64,000 nucleotides of DNA from Pseudogulbenkiania subflava DSM 22618 (GCF_900177275.1 NZ_FXAG01000001.1:1-64000), one strand, 5' to 3'. Counted from the first letter of the stretch, positions 1 through 8,676 are shown. Made by a program: numbers and translations. The notes: a model not told the origin generated them from the letters alone.

Positions 1-264
1 GTCCTCGGTCAGTTTGGCTGGCCGTCCACCGGCACGAGCATTCAGGATGCCGACTAGACCGTGGCGTTCCCAGTTGTGAATCCATGTTCTGATGCTCTCG
101 CCGCTGATTCGCAACACGGCGGCAACGGTGGCAATGTCCTGACCTTGGTTGACAGCAATCAACGCCTTGCCGCGCAAGCGGAAATATTCCTTGGGGTGTG
201 CTTTGGCTAATTGTTCAAGAGTGCAGACTTCAGCTTCATTCAAGGTCAATGTGAGTTTACGCAT
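1..264 (-). CDS. IS630-family transposase, N-terminal part (runs off the left edge)
   Basis: Reading leftwards from an ATG at 264, an open frame of 88 codons runs off the window. It begins MRKLTLTLNEAEV and contains a helix-turn-helix stretch (about residues 35-75, including VAAVLRISGESIRTWIHNW), followed by NARAGGRPAKLTED. This matches the N-terminal DNA-binding domain of IS630-family transposases (family knowledge). The DDE catalytic domain would lie outside the window. It points away from the restriction gene it interrupts. Whether the element is complete cannot be seen here. Confidence 0.8.
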   Translation of the reverse strand, partial: MRKLTLTLNEAEVCTLEQLAKAHPKEYFRLRGKALIAVNQGQDIATVAAVLRISGESIRTWIHNWERHGLVGILNARAGGRPAKLTED

Positions 265-337
265 CGTCGAACCGGCATCAGGGAGATACGCAAACAGAAG
301 CAAAAATCATTCCAACTTAGTTGTGCGGCACTACTTA
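265..337. mobile_element. Terminal region of the IS630-type insertion
   Basis: This is the stretch between the transposase start and the point where homology to a type ISP restriction enzyme begins (protein reading YIFHLRGN from about 336). IS630-type elements insert at TA, and TA dinucleotides lie at 336-337 and 338-339, so the element probably ends there. The opposite terminal repeat is outside the window, so the exact end is inferred. Confidence 0.5.
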
Positions 338-1952
338 TATTTTCCATTTACGTGGCAATGCCCGTACTTCAGGCGAGTTGCGTCGCAAGGAAAAAGACAA
401 CGTCTTTGGCATGGGGAGCCGCGCTCCGATTGCTATTTCCCTGCTGGTGAAGAATCCGGCAGCGGCGCAGCACGGCCAGATACTCTGGCACGACATTGGT
501 GATTACCTAGATCGCGAACAGAAGCTGAACATTATATTCAATCTTGGCAGTGTTGCCGGGATTACGGCAGCCAATCTTTGGCAGGAAATTACGCCGGATG
601 AGCATGGCGATTGGGTGAAGCAGCGGGATGAGGGCGCTGCTGACTTTATTGTGATGGGAGCGAAGAAAAGTAACGAGGTAGCACTGTTCGCCAATTACTC
701 TCGTGGCTTACAAACAGGGCGAGATGCTTGGTGTGTCAATTCTAGCCGAACCAAGCTGGTCGGCAATATGCAGCGAATGATTTGCTTTTATAGCAGCGAG
801 GTTGCACGTCTCGAACTGGCCTGCATCGGCCAGGACAAAGCCTCCCGCACAACTGTAGTGAATGGTTTGATAAATACGGACCCGACTCAGATTAGTTGGT
901 CTGCGAATTTGAAGCAGGATTTGGTTAGAGGCAAACGCTTTGATTACGAACAGGTTGCCCTGACCCCCAGCCTGTACCGTCCCTTCACTAAACAGTGGAT
1001 GTATTATAGCCGTGCGTTCAATGAGCGTGTATACCAGATGCCGCAGCTATTCCCGGACAGCCAGTCATCAAATAAGGTAATTTGTGTATCAGGCAAGGGG
1101 GAAAAAGTCGCGTTTAGTACGCTGATTTGCGATGCCATTCCTGGCCTGCACATGGTGGACATTGACGGTTCGCAGTGCTTCCCTCTATACCTCTACGACG
1201 ATGAAGACAGCAAAACCACCAACCAGCCCCAACAAGACAGCCTGTTCGACAGCCAGGAACAGGAGACCGTGACCATGGTTGGCCGCAAGCGTCGCGATTC
1301 GATTACTAATGAAGGCTTGGTGTATTTTTACACTGCCTATCCGGGCGAGGCCATCACTAAGGAAGACGTGTTCTATTACGTCTACGGCCTGCTGCACTCA
1401 CCCGATTACCGTGAGCGTTTTGCCGACAACCTCAGTAAGGAGTTGCCACGCATCCCGTGCGTAAAGGGGGCCGTCAACTTCTGGCACTTCAGCAAAGCCG
1501 GGCGCGACCTATCCGAACTGCACCTCAACTATGAGAGTGTGCCTATGTATACAGGTGCCAAGGTGGATACCGGTGGCAAGACGTTGGCCGGCAGCGATTA
1601 CCGTGTTGAGAAAATGAAGTATGGCAAGACGAAGGTACAAGACGACAAAACCGGCAAACTGAAATCTGTCGATGACAAATCCGTCCTGATCTACAACGAT
1701 CGTATTACCGTTACCGGCATCCCACTGGAAGCCTACGATTACGTGGTCAACGGGAAAGCGGCACTGGATTGGGTGGTGGAGCGTCAGTGCGAGAAAACTG
1801 AGAAAGACAGCGGCATCGTCAATGATGCCAACGACTGGGCCATCGAAACCATGAACAACCCACGTTACCCACTGGAGTTGTTCTTACGGGTGGTCACGGT
1901 GAGTCTAGAAACCATGAAAATTGTGAAGGCACTCCCGGTGCTTGATATTTGA
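338..1952 (+). pseudogene. Type ISP restriction-modification enzyme, C-terminal remnant
   Basis: The open frame covers about 535 residues resembling the C-terminal half of type ISP single-chain restriction-modification proteins (LlaBIII class). The first residues, HLRGNARTSGELRRKEKDNV followed by FGMGSRAPIAISLLVKNP, match the end of the N6-adenine methyltransferase domain. They are followed by the coupler and the target-recognition domain. A full enzyme is about 1,500 residues with nuclease, helicase and the start of the methyltransferase upstream; all of that is missing. The break coincides with the IS630 end, so the gene was cut by the insertion. A TTG at 321 could open the frame, but the product would have no nuclease or complete methyltransferase. 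The lower GC fits a transferred segment. Confidence 0.8.
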
Positions 1953-2016
1953 ATCCATGGCCAGCGGTTAACCATCGAAAACATGTTGCCGGTGGCAGAA
2001 AGAAACGAAAGTAGCT

Positions 2017-2796
2017 ATGCGAGTAATCTCCGCAAATTTGAACGGCATCCGTTCAGCCACGACCAAAGGGTTCCTGGCTTGGCTTGAAGGCCAGGATGCA
2101 GACTTCGTGTGTCTACAAGAGCTCAAAGCCCAAGCAGCAGACATGAAGCCCGAAATGTTAAACCCCGCAAGCCTGCAGGGGTACTTTCATTACGCCGAGA
2201 AGAAGGGCTACAGTGGGGTCGGTATCTATACGAGGTACCAGCCCGAACAGGTCATTGAAGGTCTTGGAGTGCCGGAAATCGACAGCGAAGGTCGCTATAT
2301 TGAGCTCGTTTACGGCAATGTATCAGTTGTATCGGTCTACTTACCTTCAGGCTCCAGTGGTGATCACCGGCAAGAAGCGAAATTTGCATTCATGGAGCAT
2401 TTCTACCAACACCTTGGAGAATTAGCGCAACGCGGACGGGAAGTGGTGATCTGCGGTGATTGGAACATTGCTCACAAAGAAATTGATTTAAAGAATTGGA
2501 AGGGCAACCTGAAAAATTCCGGTTTCTTGCCTGAAGAACGGGAGTGGATGGGCAAAGTTCTAAGTGACCTAGAGTGGGTCGATGTGTATCGCAGCTTGCA
2601 CCCTGACACGACTGACGAAGCGTACACATGGTGGTCGAATCGGGGGCAAGCTTGGGCCAAAAATGTTGGTTGGCGAATCGATTACCAGATTGCTACAAGA
2701 GAGTTAGCCCAGACAGCCAAAACCACCTCTGTCTACAAGGAGGAGCGGTTTAGCGACCATGCCCCACTCACCGTTGACTATGAGTGGGTAGTGTAA
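2017..2796 (+). CDS. xth: Exonuclease III, complete copy carried on the accessory segment
   Basis: 259 residues, the normal length for exonuclease III (AP endonuclease and 3'-5' exonuclease of base excision repair). All expected active-site elements are visible: QELK (E35), GDWNIAH (D148, N150), WRID (D222) and SDHAP (D247, H248). It lies 64 bp after the restriction gene remnant and 49 bp before the HipA-like kinase gene, all on the plus strand. It is clearly homologous to the truncated host copy at 4489-5154 but not a recent duplicate: many residues differ and the GC is lower. Inference: it came with the island and substitutes for the broken host gene. Confidence 0.93.
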   Translation: MRVISANLNGIRSATTKGFLAWLEGQDADFVCLQELKAQAADMKPEMLNPASLQGYFHYAEKKGYSGVGIYTRYQPEQVIEGLGVPEIDSEGRYIELVYGNVSVVSVYLPSGSSGDHRQEAKFAFMEHFYQHLGELAQRGREVVICGDWNIAHKEIDLKNWKGNLKNSGFLPEEREWMGKVLSDLEWVDVYRSLHPDTTDEAYTWWSNRGQAWAKNVGWRIDYQIATRELAQTAKTTSVYKEERFSDHAPLTVDYEWVV

Positions 2797-2845
2797 GAGC
2801 AGGCTTGTCTTAACCCTAATTACCGTGTGAGAGGCTAAGGTAATC

Positions 2846-3580
2846 ATGCAGATTGAGCGCGCAGCTCTTATCCCTGGGACAGAACAAAGTCTTGGCGAAG
2901 GAAACAGCCAGCCATTCCGGGCTCAAGTCCGTTTATCAACGGGCGGTATCGCAACCGTCATCTGCAAGCGACTAGAACAGCACAAGATAGCCGCAGAGTG
3001 TTTCGCAGCGCTCGTATTGCGGGCATGGGGAATTGCAACGCCAGCCCCCTGTATTGTGCTTGCAGGGAATGAAGTCCTGTATGGCTCTCAGGATGCGGCT
3101 TACCCTAACCTCAAGCAACGGTTGGGTTGGAGCGATCATCTACCCGACCAGTACAAAGAGAAGCTAATCGTAGCAGCTGCAACCTTGTTAGCCAGCTGGC
3201 CCCAAACTGGAGCCGTTATCGCTGCGGATGAGGCTATCCATAATGTGGATCGTCACATTGGCCAAGTCTTGTGGGATGGGGGCGAGCCTGTGTGGGTGGA
3301 TCACGACCAATCGCTCGGGGTTGCCGATGGCAACCTTCCTGACCTAAATAAGCTGGCATGGCTACTTGGTTCCCTTGGCTTGCACAGCCAAATCCAAACT
3401 AGTGCGGTTTCACATGCGCTTATGCTACCTGGTAACGAGCTACTTGAAGCTGCAGAGAGTGCAGCCGAAGCAGGCGCATACCAATTTGCCGAATTTGTAG
3501 CCAACAGGCTGCCTGCTCTGGCATCTCGTGTAGTTGCCCGCTTTCCACAACCAAATGACTTGTTTGCGGGGCTGCAATGA
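2846..3580 (+). CDS. HipA-like kinase
   Basis: 244 residues. The motif NVDRHIGQVLWDG (catalytic DRH at 135-137) and the metal-binding VDHDQSLG (152-154) place it in the short HipA-like kinase family, which has the HipA/PI3-kinase-type fold. A lysine in VICKRLE (K41) is a candidate ATP-binding residue. The usual Asn after DRHxG is Gln here. HipA itself is a Ser/Thr kinase toxin that causes growth arrest; whether this short form is a toxin is unknown. It overlaps the next gene by 4 bp (ATGA), so the two are translationally coupled. Its substrate is not evident. Confidence 0.75.
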   Translation: MQIERAALIPGTEQSLGEGNSQPFRAQVRLSTGGIATVICKRLEQHKIAAECFAALVLRAWGIATPAPCIVLAGNEVLYGSQDAAYPNLKQRLGWSDHLPDQYKEKLIVAAATLLASWPQTGAVIAADEAIHNVDRHIGQVLWDGGEPVWVDHDQSLGVADGNLPDLNKLAWLLGSLGLHSQIQTSAVSHALMLPGNELLEAAESAAEAGAYQFAEFVANRLPALASRVVARFPQPNDLFAGLQ

Positions 3581-4389
3581 ACGCAACTATTTCACCCCTA
3601 TTTTGGGAGCCCGTTGCTGGCACAGGCGAACGGTTAACAGCTGCCGTCATTGTCTCGATAGATGACGAGATCACAGGTCACATTCTTATCCGGGATGATG
3701 TACTGAATGCTATGTATGGCGAAGCTGCTGGTAAGCTGAAAACCCTCTTCAATACTGCAATAGAAACTTACTTACAGCTCATTCCTCTTGCAGCCGTCGA
3801 ACTACCACCACTTATGGGGTTGACTCCTGGGCGAACCATTGAGACCGATGTCAGAGACCGCAGCGAGGCTCTTCGCATCGCTGCACTGATGTATTCGAGC
3901 CTGGCGAATCTGGATGCGCTAGATAGCGATAGTGAGGATCTCAGCCCCAACCAGACTGAAGGAAATAAACGGTTTGCAACTCAGGTTCGGGAACAGGTAG
4001 TGGTCCGGTACCCTGAGCTTGATACGTATTTCAATCGTACGGCCATCCTGCTGAACGGTGGTGAGCCTGTCCGTTTTGGGTTCTCCTCTCCGAAAGCAAT
4101 CCTACATTTTGGCATGTTACATCCAGTTCGACAGCCATCAAGTGTCCGTGATGCACGCGCAAAGCTATGGGAACTTGCTCGTGCAAAAGATATTTCTGGA
4201 GTTACTCAGGCCGGACTGATTATGGCCGTTCCCCCGGATACTGACCCGACGTTGGGGGATAAGCAACGCACTGCGTTGAAACGCAACCTAGATGAGATCG
4301 AGCGTGAGGCGGACAGTGTGTCGATGAGACTATGGCCAGCTTCTAGCACTGAAACTGCAGCAGACAAGCTATGTGAGCTAGTGATTTGA
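3577..4389 (+). CDS. Partner of the HipA-like kinase, unknown function
   Basis: 270 residues, coupled to the kinase gene by a 4-bp overlap. The N-terminus (LFWEPVAGTGERLTAAVIV) resembles the opening of DUF3037-type proteins, which are frequent neighbours of short HipA-like kinases, but this protein is about twice as long and assignment is uncertain. The middle contains an acidic linker (LDALDSDSEDLSPNQTEGN) and the C-terminus looks helical (TALKRNLDEIEREADSVSM). There is no signal peptide or membrane segment. By position it could be an antitoxin or substrate-adaptor partner. It is the last gene before the junction with the truncated host xth. Confidence 0.55.
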   Translation: MNATISPLFWEPVAGTGERLTAAVIVSIDDEITGHILIRDDVLNAMYGEAAGKLKTLFNTAIETYLQLIPLAAVELPPLMGLTPGRTIETDVRDRSEALRIAALMYSSLANLDALDSDSEDLSPNQTEGNKRFATQVREQVVVRYPELDTYFNRTAILLNGGEPVRFGFSSPKAILHFGMLHPVRQPSSVRDARAKLWELARAKDISGVTQAGLIMAVPPDTDPTLGDKQRTALKRNLDEIEREADSVSMRLWPASSTETAADKLCELVI

Positions 4390-4488
4390 ACAAGCGTCTA
4401 GGAGCAAACCACTGCGTGGCCAATCTAAGGACGTGTTGAGGGAGGGGGGATTGTTGCAGAGCAAAATGTCGGTTTTTTGTAGGATTGA

Positions 4489-5154
4489 CTAGTCGATGCG
4501 CCAACCGACGTCCTTGGCGTAAGCCTGCCCACGGTTGCTCCACCAGGTGTAGCCCGGCACCTCGGGATGGAGGCGGCGCCACACATCGTCCCAGCCACCC
4601 CGGCCGAGCAGGTCGGTCATCCAGGCACGCTCCTCGGGCAGGAAGCCCGAGTTCTTCAGGTTGCCCTTCCAGTTCTTCAGGTCGATCTCGTTATGGGCGA
4701 TGTTCCAGTCGCCGCAGATCACGATGTCGCGGCCTGCGGCACGCAATTCGTTCAGGTGCGGCATGAACACGTCGAGGAAGTCGAACTTGACCTGCTGGCG
4801 CTCGTCCGAGCTGGAGCCCGACGGCAGGTACAGCGACACCACCGACAGCTCGCCGAAATCGAGCTGCAGATAACGCCCCTCGGCGTCGATCCAGTCGATG
4901 CCCAAGCCTTCCACGACAGCGTCCGGCTGGTGCCGGGAGTAGATGCCGACGCCGCTATACCCCTTCTTCTCGGCGCAGTGGAAATAGCCGGTGAGGCCGT
5001 CCGGCGCCTGCATGCGCGGCGACAGATCGCCCGGTTGCGCCTTCAGCTCCTGCACGCACACCAGGTCGGCCTGGCTGCCGGCCAGCCAGTCGAAAAAGCC
5101 CTTCTTGTCCGCCGAGCGGACGCCGTTGAGGTTGGCCGAAACGATTCGAAGCAA
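4489..5154 (-). pseudogene. xth: Host exonuclease III, 3' end lost at the island junction
   Basis: Starts at TTG 5154 (MLRIVSANLNGVRS) with a GGGAG site just upstream. It matches the island copy closely through E37, GDWNIAH and up to WRID, then stops with TAG directly after the aspartate codon, giving 221 instead of about 259 residues. The missing part holds the SDHAP motif with the catalytic histidine, so the product should be inactive. The break falls exactly where the lower-GC segment begins. It is divergent from pyrE (72 bp), the expected core location of xth in this lineage. The last shared bases with the island copy are GGTTGGCG-N-ATCGA. Confidence 0.88.
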
Positions 5155-5225
5155 GACAGTCTCCCGTGTTATCCTTCCCGCCAAAGGCAGGTTTTTCAAA
5201 TGGTTAATGTTTCAAAGAGGTCGAT

Positions 5226-5870
5226 ATGAGCGATTTCCGCCAGGATTTTATTCGTTTTGCGCTGGACAAACAGGTACTGAAGTTCGGCGAATTCACCACC
5301 AAGGCGGGTCGGAAATCACCCTATTTCTTCAACGCCGGCCTGTTCAACGATGGCCTGTCCACATTGAACTTGTCGCGATTTTATGCAAAAGCGATAATGA
5401 ACGGCAAGGTTGAATTCGACATGCTGTTCGGCCCGGCCTACAAGGGCATCATACTGGCCGCCGGCGCCTCGATGGCGCTGGCCGAAGCCGGCCGTAACGT
5501 ACCCTTCGCCTACAACCGCAAGGAAGCCAAGGACCACGGCGAAGGCGGCGTGCTGGTCGGCGCACCGCTCAAGGGCCGCGTGCTGATCATCGACGACGTC
5601 ATCTCCGCCGGCACCTCGGTGCGCGAATCGGTCAAGCTGATCCGCGACGCTGGCGCCGAACCGGTCGGGGTCGCCATCGCGCTCGACCGCATGGAACGCG
5701 GCAGCGGCGCCCTGTCCGCGGTGCAGGAAGTCGAACAGGCCTACGGCCTGCCGGTGGTCGCCATCGCCACCCTGAAAGACCTGCTGGCCTTCCTCGAAGA
5801 CAGCCCCGAACTGGCGGCCAACCTGGACGCCGTACGCGCCTATCGCGCCCAATATGGAGTGAACGACTGA
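5226..5870 (+). CDS. pyrE: Orotate phosphoribosyltransferase
   Basis: 214 residues, normal length. It converts orotate and PRPP to OMP in pyrimidine synthesis in the cytosol. The PRPP-binding motif [13 protein letters not shown] is at 119-131 and the flexible-loop residues ([12 protein letters not shown]) at 98-108. The start ATG follows AAAGAGGTCGAT. It is divergent from xth and is followed after 2 bp by the DUF4124 gene. Confidence 0.97.
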   Translation: MSDFRQDFIRFALDKQVLKFGEFTTKAGRKSPYFFNAGLFNDGLSTLNLSRFYAKAIMNGKVEFDMLFGPAYKGIILAAGASMALAEAGRNVPFAYNRKEAKDHGEGGVLVGAPLKGRVLIIDDVISAGTSVRESVKLIRDAGAEPVGVAIALDRMERGSGALSAVQEVEQAYGLPVVAIATLKDLLAFLEDSPELAANLDAVRAYRAQYGVND

Positions 5871-5872
5871 TC

Positions 5873-6466
5873 ATGCCACGTCTTGCCGGACTACTGCTCG
5901 CCCTGCTGCCGCTAACCGCCCTGGCCGGCGGCACGCTTTACAAATGGGTCGACGAATCCGGCAAGGTTCACTACAGCGATGCCCCGCCGTTGCAGACGCC
6001 ACGCGGCCTGGTCGAGCTCAACCGTCAAGGCAGCGTCACGCACTCGGTGGAAACCCCACAGGAACGCACGGCGCGCGAGGCTCGCGAAGCGGCCAGCCAG
6101 GCCGAGGCGGCGCGCCAGCGCTACCAGGCCCGCTACGACAAGGGGCTCGTCGAAAGCTACCAGTCGGCAGACGAACTACGCAGCGAACGGGAAAGACAAC
6201 TCGCCGTGCAGCAGAGCATGCTCAACGGCCTGCTGGCCGACCGCAAAACGCTGCAGCAGAACATCGCCCAGCAGACGCGCCAGATCGAAGCGCTGCAGAA
6301 AGGCGGCAAGCCGCCCCAGCCCACCCTGACGGCCAACATCGGGGTGCTGCGCCAACAAGCCGCCAACCTCGATACTGCCATCAGCAGCCGACAGAGCGAA
6401 ATCGCCAGCCAGACCAAGAAGATGCAGGCGGATCTGGAACGCTACCGCCAGCTCACCCAGCATTGA
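5873..6466 (+). CDS. DUF4124 domain protein, exported
   Basis: 197 residues. A signal peptide (MPRLAGLLLALLPLTALAGG) leads into a short DUF4124 domain (GGTLYKWVDESGKVHYSDAP, about residues 20-40). The remainder is charged and helical, probably coiled coil (residues 65-195). The protein should be periplasmic; its function is unknown. It starts 2 bp after pyrE and is followed by a terminator hairpin, so the two genes likely share a transcript. Confidence 0.85.
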   Translation: MPRLAGLLLALLPLTALAGGTLYKWVDESGKVHYSDAPPLQTPRGLVELNRQGSVTHSVETPQERTAREAREAASQAEAARQRYQARYDKGLVESYQSADELRSERERQLAVQQSMLNGLLADRKTLQQNIAQQTRQIEALQKGGKPPQPTLTANIGVLRQQAANLDTAISSRQSEIASQTKKMQADLERYRQLTQH

Positions 6467-6473
6467 TCGCAAT

Positions 6474-6499
6474 GAAGGGGGCGCACTGACGCCCCCTTC
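6474..6499 (+). terminator. Rho-independent terminator after the pyrE unit
   Basis: Perfect stem GAAGGGGGCG / CGCCCCCTTC with a 6-base loop, followed by CCGTTTT. It lies 8 bp after the DUF4124 gene and could also serve the converging gene at 6519-6842. Confidence 0.8.
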
Positions 6500-6518
6500 C
6501 CCGTTTTGACGCGCGCCA

Positions 6519-6842
6519 TCAGCGCAAGGCGTCCTTGTGCTGCCAGGCCTGTCTCAGGTGTTGCTCGGAGGCCTGCAACTGGCGCGTCGCGCTCTCCGCC
6601 GCAGCCGCCGCCTCGCTCACGTCCTTCTCGCGCCGCTGCAGTTCGTTTTGGGCATCCGCCAGCCGTGCCTCGGCCAGCTTTTTGGCTTGCTGTGCCGCGT
6701 CCAGACGCCGCAGCGCCGTGTCGGCGCTGCGACTCGTCTGCTGGTAGGCCATCTGGGCCGACAGCACCTCCTCTTCCGGCGTCTGGGCCCAGACTAGTCC
6801 AGACAACAGCAATAACAGGCAGCCGGCAGTGCGCTTCAACAT
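6519..6842 (-). CDS. Small exported coiled-coil protein
   Basis: 107 residues. A hydrophobic N-terminus (CLLLLLSGLVWAQ) is a likely signal peptide cleaved near residue 20. The mature part is Ala/Glu/Gln/Arg-rich with heptad-like spacing throughout, so it is probably one long helix. No family recognised. It converges with the DUF4124 protein, also exported and coiled coil, which may hint at a related envelope role (inference only). Confidence 0.65.
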   Translation of the reverse strand: MLKRTAGCLLLLLSGLVWAQTPEEEVLSAQMAYQQTSRSADTALRRLDAAQQAKKLAEARLADAQNELQRREKDVSEAAAAAESATRQLQASEQHLRQAWQHKDALR

Positions 6843-7048
6843 GACAACTCTCTCTCATGGGAATATCGGGGAATTATGCGACAGTAGCCAATGGCATAAC
6901 AATGGCAAGGCGTCGCATGCCGCCATTGCCCGATAGACCAAACCCGCACCGGGCAAAACGGGGAGTGAGCGCGCTCATGGAAGGTAGAAGGTCGGCGTGC
7001 CGCAGCGCAAGGCAGACCGTGCCCCCGCTGCAATCTGCGTGGAAAAGC

Positions 7049-7078
7049 AAAAAGCCTAGTCGGGTTGACTAGGCTTTT
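7049..7078 (-). terminator. Terminator of the tRNA-Lys cluster
   Basis: Inverted repeat AAAGCCTAGTC / GACTAGGCTTT with a short loop. In the leftward direction it is followed by a T-rich tract (TTTTTGCTTTTCC), 13 bp past the last tRNA. The 6843-7048 stretch to its left shows no gene; it should hold the promoter of the 6519-6842 gene. Confidence 0.8.
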
Positions 7079-7091
7079 CGTTTACATATTC

Positions 7092-7167
7092 TGGTGGGTC
7101 GTGAAAGGCTCGAACTTTCGACCTACGGATTAAGAGTCCGCTGCTCTACCAACTGAGCTAACGACCC
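7092..7167 (-). tRNA. tRNA-Lys (CUU anticodon)
   Basis: 76 nt including encoded CCA. The acceptor stem GGGTCGT pairs with ACGACCC. The anticodon loop reads CTCTTAA, giving anticodon CTT. The TTCGAA-type T-loop is present. It is the third gene of a leftward cluster of three. Confidence 0.93.
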
Positions 7168-7203
7168 AGAACGGCACTACATAATATAAACTACAGAAAC
7201 AAC

Positions 7204-7279
7204 TGGTGGGTCGTGCAAGATTCGAACTTGCGACCAACGGATTAAAAGTCCGCTGCTCTACCAGCTGAGCTAACGACCC
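7204..7279 (-). tRNA. tRNA-Lys (UUU anticodon), copy 2
   Basis: 76 nt with encoded CCA. The anticodon loop is CTTTTAA (anticodon TTT). The sequence is identical to the copy at 7318-7393. It is 36 bp from the CUU tRNA, with the same acceptor stem. Confidence 0.94.
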
Positions 7280-7317
7280 AACTACCCGGCACTCACCCTA
7301 TCAGCATCCTGTCAGGG

Positions 7318-7393
7318 TGGTGGGTCGTGCAAGATTCGAACTTGCGACCAACGGATTAAAAGTCCGCTGCTCTACCAGCTGAGCTAACGACCC
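7318..7393 (-). tRNA. tRNA-Lys (UUU anticodon), copy 1
   Basis: 76 nt with encoded CCA, anticodon TTT, identical to the 7204-7279 copy. As the rightmost gene it is transcribed first. The AT-rich stretch at 7405-7460 probably holds the promoter. Confidence 0.94.
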
Positions 7394-7522
7394 CCGAGAG
7401 ATCAACACTATAACCCCCCCAAACCGACACTGTCAACAATTTTCTCAAAATTCAGCCCAAAAGCCGGACTTTCATTCCGCTGGCAAACCGGCTGGTGGCA
7501 ACGATCGTGCGCGCCCTGCACC

Positions 7523-7864
7523 TCAGATTGTTTTCGGGCTTGAAAGAGTCTCCTCTGCCACCCATGTTAAATAGGCGGGCAGGCCGTGGGCGATGTCGCA
7601 GGCCACGATTTCCGGCACCTCGTAAGGATGCAGCTCCACGAGCCGACGTTCCAGCCCGGCGTAAGCCTGCTGCGTGGTCTTGACGAGCAGGGGCACCTCG
7701 CTGGCCTCTTCGATCCGCCCTTGCCAGCGGTACACCGACTGCACCTCCGGCAGAATGTTGACGCAGGCGGCCAGCCGTTCCTCCACCAGTTGCCTGGCGA
7801 TCCGGCTGGCGGTTGTACGGTCGGGCGTGTTACATAACACCAGCAAGCATTTATTTTCTGACAT
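7523..7864 (-). CDS. cutA: CutA1 divalent-cation tolerance protein
   Basis: 113 residues, the usual CutA1 length. Family features are CNTPDRTTASRIARQLVEER, AACVNILP, SVYRWQGRIEEASEVPLLVKT and LHPYEVPEI. CutA1 forms a very stable trimer; it was first linked to copper tolerance but its true role is unsettled. The ATG at 7864 lies only 12 bp from the ATG of divergent fxsA, so the promoters must overlap coding sequence. Confidence 0.95.
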   Translation of the reverse strand: MSENKCLLVLCNTPDRTTASRIARQLVEERLAACVNILPEVQSVYRWQGRIEEASEVPLLVKTTQQAYAGLERRLVELHPYEVPEIVACDIAHGLPAYLTWVAEETLSSPKTI

Positions 7865-7876
7865 AAGTTGAACTCG

Positions 7877-8299
7877 ATGCGCGGACTCTTACTGTTACTA
7901 CTGTTATACCCCTTCGCGGAAATCGCCACCCTGGTGGCCATGACCGACGCCTGGGGCGGCGGCGTCACCATGCTGTGGATCATCGTTTCCGCGCTCATCG
8001 GCATCGCCATGCTGCGCAACCGGCAGCTGGGTGCACTACTGACGCTGGGCTCGTTGATGCACCAGGGCGACCAGGTTTCACTCTATAGCCTGCTGTGGCC
8101 CTTGCGCTACCTGCTGGCCGGCGTGCTGTTTCTGATCCCCGGCGTGATCAGCGACATCCTGGCACTCCTGCTGCTGCTGCCGCTGAAGGGCCCCTCGATC
8201 AAACGGCCCACCATGCCGCCGTCGGCTGCCGACAACGTGATCGATGGCGAGTACACTCGAGTGGATGACCCGACGGATCGCTCGCGTCACCTGCACTGA
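7877..8299 (+). CDS. fxsA: FxsA family membrane protein
   Basis: 140 residues. Three to four hydrophobic segments at about 3-20, 30-45 and 75-105, with the FxsA pattern RGLLLLLLLYPFAEIATLV and GVLFLIPGVISDILALLLLL. The tail (DGEYTRVDDPTDR) is hydrophilic. In E. coli FxsA relieves phage T7 exclusion by the F plasmid; the general function is unknown. ATG 7877 is preferred over TTG 7868, though neither has a clear ribosome site. Confidence 0.85.
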   Translation: MRGLLLLLLLYPFAEIATLVAMTDAWGGGVTMLWIIVSALIGIAMLRNRQLGALLTLGSLMHQGDQVSLYSLLWPLRYLLAGVLFLIPGVISDILALLLLLPLKGPSIKRPTMPPSAADNVIDGEYTRVDDPTDRSRHLH

Positions 8300-8335
8300 G
8301 ACCCACGGCAATCAGCCCCAGCGACGGCGGCGGGA

Positions 8336-8629
8336 CTACAGACCCAGGCAAGCCAGGACAGCGGCCTCGTCCAGCGCCAGCTTGATCTCGACGATCTTGT
8401 GCCGGCTCTTGTCACCGCTCAGCAGTACGACATCGCGTTTGGGCACCTCAAAACGCTCCGCCAACCAGGCCAGCAACATCGCATTCGCCTTACCCTCGAC
8501 GGGGGGCGCGGCCAATCGCAGTTTGAGCGCCCCGCCGTGCTCGCCGGCCAGATCGGTCTTTTTCGCGCCAGGTTGCACGTGCAGGGTGAGTCGAATCACA
8601 CTGTCTTTACAGCTCAGCCAGGTTTTCAT
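8336..8629 (-). CDS. DUF167 (YggU family) protein
   Basis: 97 residues from ATG 8629 ([20 protein letters not shown]). The family signature is [20 protein letters not shown] and [19 protein letters not shown] small cytosolic alpha/beta protein of unknown function. Longer starts upstream would add residues not typical of the family. Convergent with fxsA and divergent from the dps gene. Confidence 0.9.
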   Translation of the reverse strand: MKTWLSCKDSVIRLTLHVQPGAKKTDLAGEHGGALKLRLAAPPVEGKANAMLLAWLAERFEVPKRDVVLLSGDKSRHKIVEIKLALDEAAVLACLGL

Positions 8630-8676
8630 CACTTCTCTCGGGACATGACGACCGGGCATCATACAGGAGGATCAGC

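Noticed and set aside
149-502. Plus-strand open frames across the IS end
   Set aside because: They are antisense to the transposase and do not match any family.
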